Virus record (IMG/VR): IMGVR_UViG_3300035670_001131
Coordinates: 1 to 25,923 of that record
Source: a virus
DNA length: 25,923 nt
Reading direction: 5' to 3' (one strand)
Positions 21,794 through 25,923 of this stretch are shown one piece after another. The translations under genes were made by a program, and so were the position numbers. Position 1 is the first letter of the stretch. Every line of letters starts with the position of its first letter. Below the pieces are notes generated by a model that did no database searches, was not told where the DNA came from, and saw nothing but the letters and a program-made list of their open reading frames with translations.

Positions 21794-22714
21794 ATGTTCG
21801 TAGACCCCTCATTCCTCGGTGGCGCATCCAAGGTCGAGGTCTTCAACGCCAGCACCAACCTCCACGTCTGGACGAAGCCGCCGTGGGCGACCTTCGTGAT
21901 GTTCTGGGTTCTCGGGGCCGGCGGCGGCGGTGGCGGTGGGTTCACTCGCGCGGCCGGCGTGCAGGGCGGCGGTGGCGGGGGTGGCGGCGCCGGGTCGACG
22001 GTGGTGTCCTTGTTCATCGCCGATCTCTTGCCGGACAACCTCTACCTCCGGGTCGGCTACGGCGGCGATGGCGGCGCGGCGAACAGTGCAGGGTCGGCCG
22101 GCCGGTTCTCCGGAGTGCTGACCCGCCCGACGACCACGGGTGCGACGGATATCGCGCTCTCGCTCCCCGGAGGCGGTGGTGGTGGCGGCGCAGGGACAGG
22201 GGCGGCCGGCGGGTCGACTGGTTCCGCTGGTGGCGGGACGATTGCCAGCAACTACACGATCGGCATCACCGCGATCCTCGCCTATCTTCAAGGCGCCGGA
22301 AGCGCGGTGGCCGGCGGCGCAAGCGGAACGCCGACGAACGCCAACAACACGTTCAGCGGCGGCGAGTCGCCATCGCGCGGCGGCATGGGCGGCGCAGGCA
22401 TCTCGACCACCAATGTCGAGGGTGTCGGCGGTGGGAGGACTGCCGCCTATTCACCGAGCGTCGCAATCCCCGGCGGCGCGGCCGGCGGTGGCAACGGCAC
22501 CGACGCCTACATCGCGACCGAGCTCAACGATGCCTGGAAGTACATGCGCTACCTGACGTGGGGCTCATCTGGCGGCGGCGCCAACGCCTCGGGGACGGGG
22601 GGCAAGGGCGGCGACGGCATCATGGGCGGCGGCGGCAGCGGTGGTGGCTCCGGCCTGACCGGCGGTGCTGGTGGCAAGGGCGGCGACGGCATGATCGTGA
22701 TCGTGAGCTGGTGA
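21794..22714 (+). CDS. Glycine-rich adhesin-like protein, copy 3
   Basis: 306 residues. It keeps the plan: HVWTKPPWATFVMF, then GAGGGGGGG, LLPDNLYLRVGYGG near residue 80, variable inserts (NYTIGITAILAYLQG and ELNDAWKYMRYLTWG) and the GGAGGKGGDGMIVIVSW end. It is closest to copy 2 in both conserved ends. It precedes the gp10-like gene by four bases, so the cassette is inserted seamlessly into the morphogenesis operon. Copies 1-3 probably arose by duplication and then diverged in the middle. Confidence 0.78.
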   Translation: MFVDPSFLGGASKVEVFNASTNLHVWTKPPWATFVMFWVLGAGGGGGGGFTRAAGVQGGGGGGGGAGSTVVSLFIADLLPDNLYLRVGYGGDGGAANSAGSAGRFSGVLTRPTTTGATDIALSLPGGGGGGGAGTGAAGGSTGSAGGGTIASNYTIGITAILAYLQGAGSAVAGGASGTPTNANNTFSGGESPSRGGMGGAGISTTNVEGVGGGRTAAYSPSVAIPGGAAGGGNGTDAYIATELNDAWKYMRYLTWGSSGGGANASGTGGKGGDGIMGGGGSGGGSGLTGGAGGKGGDGMIVIVSW

Positions 22715-22718
22715 CGCC

Positions 22719-23201
22719 ATGGCCATCCAGAAATCCAAGGTCATCGGCGACAAGGAACTGATCGCCAGGATGAGGATCATCTCGCAGGCGGTGTCCGGCC
22801 GCCCGCTGGACGACCTGTGCAAGGAATCGCTCGAGCCGATGCGGGCGGAGACCCAGTCCAACGCCCGCGTCCTCCGCCAGCCCGGCACGAACCCGAAGGG
22901 CGGCCATCTCGACCAGGGGGTCGCGGTCGGCAAGCGCGAGCAGCGCGGCCGCGGCTACCGGATCTTCTGGCTGGGCTTCCGCAACCGGGCCCGCCGCATC
23001 GCCCACCTGGTCGAGTTCGGCACGCTCCCCCACTACCAGCCGCGCCGCCGCGTGATGCACCCCGGCGCCCGGCCCAAGCCGTTCATCCGGCCGGCGTTCG
23101 ACTCCAAGAAGGGAGACGTCGCCCTGATATTCGGCCGCGGGTCGTGGGCTCTCATCCGCGCCTACACGCTCGACGTGGTCAAGACCAGGAGGCTTCGATG
23201 A
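22719..23201 (+). CDS. HK97 gp10-like head-tail / tail completion protein
   Basis: 160 residues. A helical N-terminus with ELIARMRIISQAV, basic middle (GKREQRGRGYRIFWLGF), then AHLVEFGTLPHYQPR and RPKPFIRPAFDSKK. The VEFGT...P..F.RPAFD pattern is the usual HK97 gp10 signature. The family acts at the neck or tail end. It normally lies beside the connector, closure and terminator genes; here it lies 9.2 kb downstream of the tail terminator. It overlaps the next gene by four bases. Confidence 0.88.
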   Translation: MAIQKSKVIGDKELIARMRIISQAVSGRPLDDLCKESLEPMRAETQSNARVLRQPGTNPKGGHLDQGVAVGKREQRGRGYRIFWLGFRNRARRIAHLVEFGTLPHYQPRRRVMHPGARPKPFIRPAFDSKKGDVALIFGRGSWALIRAYTLDVVKTRRLR

Positions 23202-23488
23202 TCAGACGGCTCCGTAGGAGGTCGAGGAAGGCTGTCGAGGCCGAGGTGGCCCCGGAGGCCAGCCGGGAGGAGGATGCCGATCCTGGCTTACAGGATCGCC
23301 CGGACGAGGCCGCCGCGCCGGCCGCGCCCGAACCGAAGTGCGGCATGGTCGTCAGGGTGTGGTCGAAGGACATCCCCGTCTACCAGTGCCCGGTGTGCCG
23401 GATCGACACCACGAACCCGACCACCGCCAAGACTGAGTACCGGCGCAAGTGCCGGTTTCAGACGGAATCCGGCCCTCTCGCCGGATAA
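23198..23488 (+). CDS. Small Cys-rich, Zn-ribbon-like protein
   Basis: 96 residues. A strongly basic start (IRRLRRRSRKAVEAE) is followed by an acidic linker and a compact C-terminal part with four Cys: KCGMVV, YQCPVC and KCRF. This could bind zinc, but spacing does not match a ribbon I can name. It starts inside the gp10-like gene (four-base overlap) and lies before the tail tube gene. I know no phage neck protein of this type; it may be a small virion or assembly factor. Confidence 0.6.
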   Translation: MIRRLRRRSRKAVEAEVAPEASREEDADPGLQDRPDEAAAPAAPEPKCGMVVRVWSKDIPVYQCPVCRIDTTNPTTAKTEYRRKCRFQTESGPLAG

Positions 23489-23561
23489 TCGCTGCACGGG
23501 CCCAAGGCCGCGGCAGAACGGGCTCTGAGCCCATACACCAACCATCGAAGGAGTTGCTGAC

Positions 23562-24008
23562 ATGGCGGCCAGCACTGGCAAGGTCGGCCTTGGCACTGTG
23601 TTCAAGGTCGGAGACGGCGCATCGCCGGAGGCGTTCACCGCCGTCGCGAACGTCGTGAGCATCAATCTGTCGGGCCGTTCGGTCGAGGAGGTGGACTTCA
23701 CCCACCTCGCCTCCGACGCCGGCTTCCGCGAGTTCCGCGCCGGCTTCAAGGATCCGGGCGAGCTCTCGATGACCCTGCACTTCAACCCGTCGGATGCCAC
23801 GCATGATGGCACGACCGGTCTGGAGTCCAAGCTCCTGTCGGGTGCCACCTTCAACTGGCAGATCGACATGAGCGGCGCCGGGTTCGCCTACATCATCCAG
23901 GGTGCCGGGTACGTGTCCGGTGGCGACTTCACCCTCTCCGGTGAGGATCCGATCACCTACGACGCGACCATCCGCATCTCGGGTGACATCGAGATCGTGG
24001 CGGCGTGA
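23562..24008 (+). CDS. Major tail tube protein
   Basis: 148 residues. GKVGLGTVFKVGDG, VEEVDFTHLASDAGFREFRAG, the DPGELSMTLHFNP strand and ISGDIEI end match the tail tube fold (lambda gpV-like family), where the E.G.......ITL-type strand and terminal G.I... strand are typical. It polymerises into the tube through which DNA leaves. AAGGAG eight bases before the ATG gives a strong ribosome site, and the 73-base gap (23489-23561) leaves room for regulation. The gene is followed directly by the chaperone. Confidence 0.88.
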   Translation: MAASTGKVGLGTVFKVGDGASPEAFTAVANVVSINLSGRSVEEVDFTHLASDAGFREFRAGFKDPGELSMTLHFNPSDATHDGTTGLESKLLSGATFNWQIDMSGAGFAYIIQGAGYVSGGDFTLSGEDPITYDATIRISGDIEIVAA

Positions 24009-24400
24009 TGAGCAGCATCGCGGCGGGTCTCCGCGGCGAGATCCCCTTCCCCCAGGCGGGGGAAGGGGTGACTCTCCGCTTCACCAACTCGATCATGCTG
24101 ACGCTCCAGGACAAGCTCGGCGCGGACTTCGTGTCCGAGGCCTACCCTCGAGTGGCCAAGCACGACCTCATGTTCATCGCCACCTGCGTGAACATGGCAA
24201 TCCACAAGGACGGCAAGCCCGCGGCCCTTCGGTTCGCGGACCTGGACCACATCCCCATCGAGGACATCGAGTCCATCGTTCTCGACGGCATCTTCCTCGC
24301 CGTGTTCGGGCGCACCTTCGAGGGGCAGCTCGAGTACGCTCGCGTCATGGCGGCGCGGGGCGGCGCTGACGCCCCTCCTCCCGTGACCCCGGAGACCTGA
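24008..24400 (+). CDS. Tail assembly chaperone, first frame
   Basis: 130 residues. An N-terminal GEIPFPQAGEGVTLRFTNSIMLTLQDKLG strand-helix region and DLDHIPIEDIESIVLDGIFLAVFG resemble short tail assembly chaperones of the lambda gpG / GTA type. These coat the tape measure protein during tail assembly. I chose the ATG at 24008, overlapping the tube gene stop by one base, over a GTG one codon earlier. The gene ends just before a second open frame that probably continues it by frameshift. Confidence 0.75.
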   Translation: MSSIAAGLRGEIPFPQAGEGVTLRFTNSIMLTLQDKLGADFVSEAYPRVAKHDLMFIATCVNMAIHKDGKPAALRFADLDHIPIEDIESIVLDGIFLAVFGRTFEGQLEYARVMAARGGADAPPPVTPET

Positions 24401-24438
24401 TCCCTGAACTCCAGAGACGGGCCTACCGGGCGGGGCTG
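24370..24438 (+). other. Candidate -1 frameshift window and unstarted coding extension
   Basis: The first chaperone frame ends at 24398-24400. The frame one base behind is open from 24370, after a TGA at 24367, and reads PELQRRAYRAGLLPDQFW without a start codon, joining the next gene. This sequence looks coding and resembles the GL.P..FW.LTP motif of chaperone extensions. C-runs at 24372-24375 and 24387-24390 are the likeliest slip sites. I found no clean X-XXY-YYZ heptamer. Confidence 0.5.
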
Positions 24439-24705
24439 TTGCCGGATCAGTTCTGGCACCTGACCCCGATCGAGACCGATAACTTCATCCAAGGGCGGCT
24501 CGAGGGCGACTTCGAGACGGCATGGCGGCACGCCGCCGTGAGCAGGATGAAGCGACTGCCGAACGATCCAGCGGAGCTCTACCAGCGCCGCGACCAGATC
24601 CAGTCTCCGAACGAGATGTTCCGGAAGCTGGAAGCGTTCCGGCAGGCGAAGAACGCCCACAACCAAACCAAATCCCAGCGAAAGAAGAAGCCCGATGGCA
24701 AGTGA
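24439..24705 (+). CDS. Second tail assembly chaperone frame (GT-like extension)
   Basis: 88 residues if started at TTG 24439. Coding sequence continues in frame upstream to 24370, so the true product is probably made by -1 frameshift from the upstream chaperone. The motif DQFWHLTPIETDNFI, then HAAVSRMKRL and a basic C-terminus (KSQRKKKPDGK), fits the C-terminal extension of lambda-type chaperones, which binds the tape measure protein. No ribosome site supports TTG, and CTG at 24397 overlapping the stop is the other option. Its end overlaps the tape measure start by eleven bases. Confidence 0.65.
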   Translation: MPDQFWHLTPIETDNFIQGRLEGDFETAWRHAAVSRMKRLPNDPAELYQRRDQIQSPNEMFRKLEAFRQAKNAHNQTKSQRKKKPDGK

Positions 24706-25923
24706 AATCGGCTCCCTCTACGTCCAGCTCACGGCTGATGTGCAGCCCTACGCGGCAGCGATGTCGCGTGCGGAACGCATCACCAGGACGGCGACGGCTG
24801 GGATCAACAAAAACATCGGGGTGGCGGAGTCGGCGGTGAGCCGACTCCGTAACGCTTCGTCTCAGAACATCCGGCCCTATGGCCTCATCGCGGTCTCGCG
24901 CGCCTTCGACGGCGCCACCGACCGCGTCTCCCTTCTCCGCGGCGCGCTCCTCGCGACGACGGCGACCTTCGGCGGCTTCACGGCCGCCATCTCGTCGAAC
25001 CTCATCCTCCGCTACGCGGACACCTACACGAACCTGAACAACCAGATCCGTGTGGTCTCCAGCTCGACCGACGACCTCAAGCAGCGGTTCGACGACGTCG
25101 CCGGTGTAGCGGACCGCTCGCGCGCCTCGCTCCAGTCGACCGCCATCCTCTACTCGCGCCTCGCTAAGGCGGCCCCGGCCCTCGCCAACGAGGAGGTCAT
25201 CCGCTACGTCGAGACCATCCAGAAGGCGCTCCAGCTCGGCGGCGCGACGGCGCAGGAAGCCTCGTCGGCGGCGATCCAGTTCTCGCAGGCCATCGCCTCG
25301 AACCGGCTCGGCGGCGAAGAACTCCGCGCCATCCTCGAGACCCCGCTCGGCAACCAGCTCGCCGCGGGACTCGGGGTGACGCTCGGCCGGTTCCGCGAGC
25401 TGTCCATCCAGGGCAAGCTGACCGCGGACGTGGTGCTCGGCGCGCTGGCCAACATTGCCCCGCAGGTCGACAAGCAGTTCGCCCAGTCCACCCGGACGGT
25501 CGACCAGGCGCTCACCCGGGCCGACAACGAGCTCATCAAGTACGTCGGCGCCCTCAACGAGGCCTACGGCGGCACGCAGCTCGTCATCAAGGGCATCGAC
25601 GGGTTCTCGGACAACCTCGAGACCATCATCCCGCTCATCGCCCAGGTGGCCGGCGCCCTCGGAGCGGCCTTCGGCGGCCGTCTTGTCGGGAAGGGCGCGG
25701 ATGCCATCGGGCGCGGCGGGAGCCGGATCGCCGAGGTCTACCGCAACGCTCGCGAGGAGATCCAGGAGACCACGCGGGCGCTGGAGCGCCAGGTCACCAC
25801 CGCCAAGGAAAAGATCGACGAGAACACCAAGGCGTTCTCCCAGGTCCGCAGCCAGCCGCCCATCAACTTCGCGCCGAAGGAGCAGATCAAGGAGCTCGCC
25901 CGGCAGCGCGCCGCGCTGGAGGC
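24695..25923 (+). CDS. Tape measure protein, N-terminal part (runs off the window)
   Basis: At least 409 residues, starting MASEIGSLYVQLTADVQPY. A hydrophobic stretch lies at about residues 78-103. Residues about 130-255 (SRLAKAAPAL, VIRYVETIQKALQLGGAT, QFSQAIASNRLGGEELRAI, LGRFRELSIQGKLTADVVL) match the N-terminal domain of many siphovirus tape measure proteins. A second hydrophobic segment is at about 310-333, then coiled coil (REEIQETTRALERQVTTAKEKI). It sets tail length and is ejected with the DNA. GAAGAAG precedes the ATG. The 3' end lies outside this window. Confidence 0.92.
   Translation, partial: MASEIGSLYVQLTADVQPYAAAMSRAERITRTATAGINKNIGVAESAVSRLRNASSQNIRPYGLIAVSRAFDGATDRVSLLRGALLATTATFGGFTAAISSNLILRYADTYTNLNNQIRVVSSSTDDLKQRFDDVAGVADRSRASLQSTAILYSRLAKAAPALANEEVIRYVETIQKALQLGGATAQEASSAAIQFSQAIASNRLGGEELRAILETPLGNQLAAGLGVTLGRFRELSIQGKLTADVVLGALANIAPQVDKQFAQSTRTVDQALTRADNELIKYVGALNEAYGGTQLVIKGIDGFSDNLETIIPLIAQVAGALGAAFGGRLVGKGADAIGRGGSRIAEVYRNAREEIQETTRALERQVTTAKEKIDENTKAFSQVRSQPPINFAPKEQIKELARQRAALE

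Noticed and set aside
19510-22038. 842-codon minus-strand frame opposite the glycine-rich genes
   Set aside because: Stop-free because of GC-rich Gly codons on the + strand; Arg/Ala/Pro-biased product and it crosses several + strand gene borders.
19954-22714. Collagen-like Gly-X-Y proteins
   Set aside because: Glycines occur in runs and GG pairs, not in steady three-residue spacing with Pro.
23520-23532. Terminator before the tail tube gene
   Set aside because: The GGGC-TCTGA-GCCC stem is only four pairs with a usable loop and no T run.

Overview
The window is a left-to-right structural gene cluster of a tailed phage (or an intact prophage segment) with an HK97-type capsid and a long tail. 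All 37 genes I can support lie on the + strand, most of them overlapping by 1-30 bases or separated by a few bases. The DNA is GC-rich (hand counts give 40/60 G+C in the line at 7501 and 44/60 at 12181). The small Cys-rich proteins at the left end resemble families I associate with alphaproteobacteria and their phages, so I infer a GC-rich alphaproteobacterial host, without proof. I saw no integrase, repressor, att site, tRNA or CRISPR, so free phage and prophage cannot be told apart.

Layout. 1-238: AT-rich left edge with no clear gene. 239-1153: four small membrane or exported Cys-rich proteins. 1153-3803: a translationally coupled sugar-transfer set (MptE/Maf-like protein, GT8-like glycosyltransferase, FkbM-like methyltransferase, second glycosyltransferase). 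3800-6448: HNH endonuclease, terminase small subunit and terminase large subunit. 6450-11082: small membrane protein, portal, prohead protease with a long C-terminal extension, terminator hairpin, major capsid protein, and a likely decoration protein; each of the last two is followed by a perfect hairpin. 11140-13484: a small protein, a second MptE/Maf-like protein, head-tail connector, head closure and tail terminator.

13488-22714: a 9.2 kb block of surface or adhesin-like genes. It holds a beta-rich protein, a tail-fibre-family protein, a 1409-residue protein with about 44 copies of a 20-residue Gly/Ala/Ser/Thr repeat, a 63-residue fibre-base-like protein, and three tandem glycine-rich paralogues resembling poly-glycine phage adhesins. 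22719-25923: the morphogenesis operon resumes with HK97 gp10-like protein, a Cys-rich protein, tail tube, tail assembly chaperone (probably extended by a -1 frameshift) and the start of the tape measure gene, which runs off the window.

Working model: the late operon builds the capsid and tail, and the adhesin block supplies host-recognition parts. The sugar-transfer genes plus the second MptE/Maf-like protein may decorate virion proteins, with the Ser/Thr-rich repeat protein an attractive but untested substrate. The most unusual points are the virion-glycosylation candidate set, the 20-residue repeat protein, the adhesin triplet, and the position of this block inside the head-tail joining operon.
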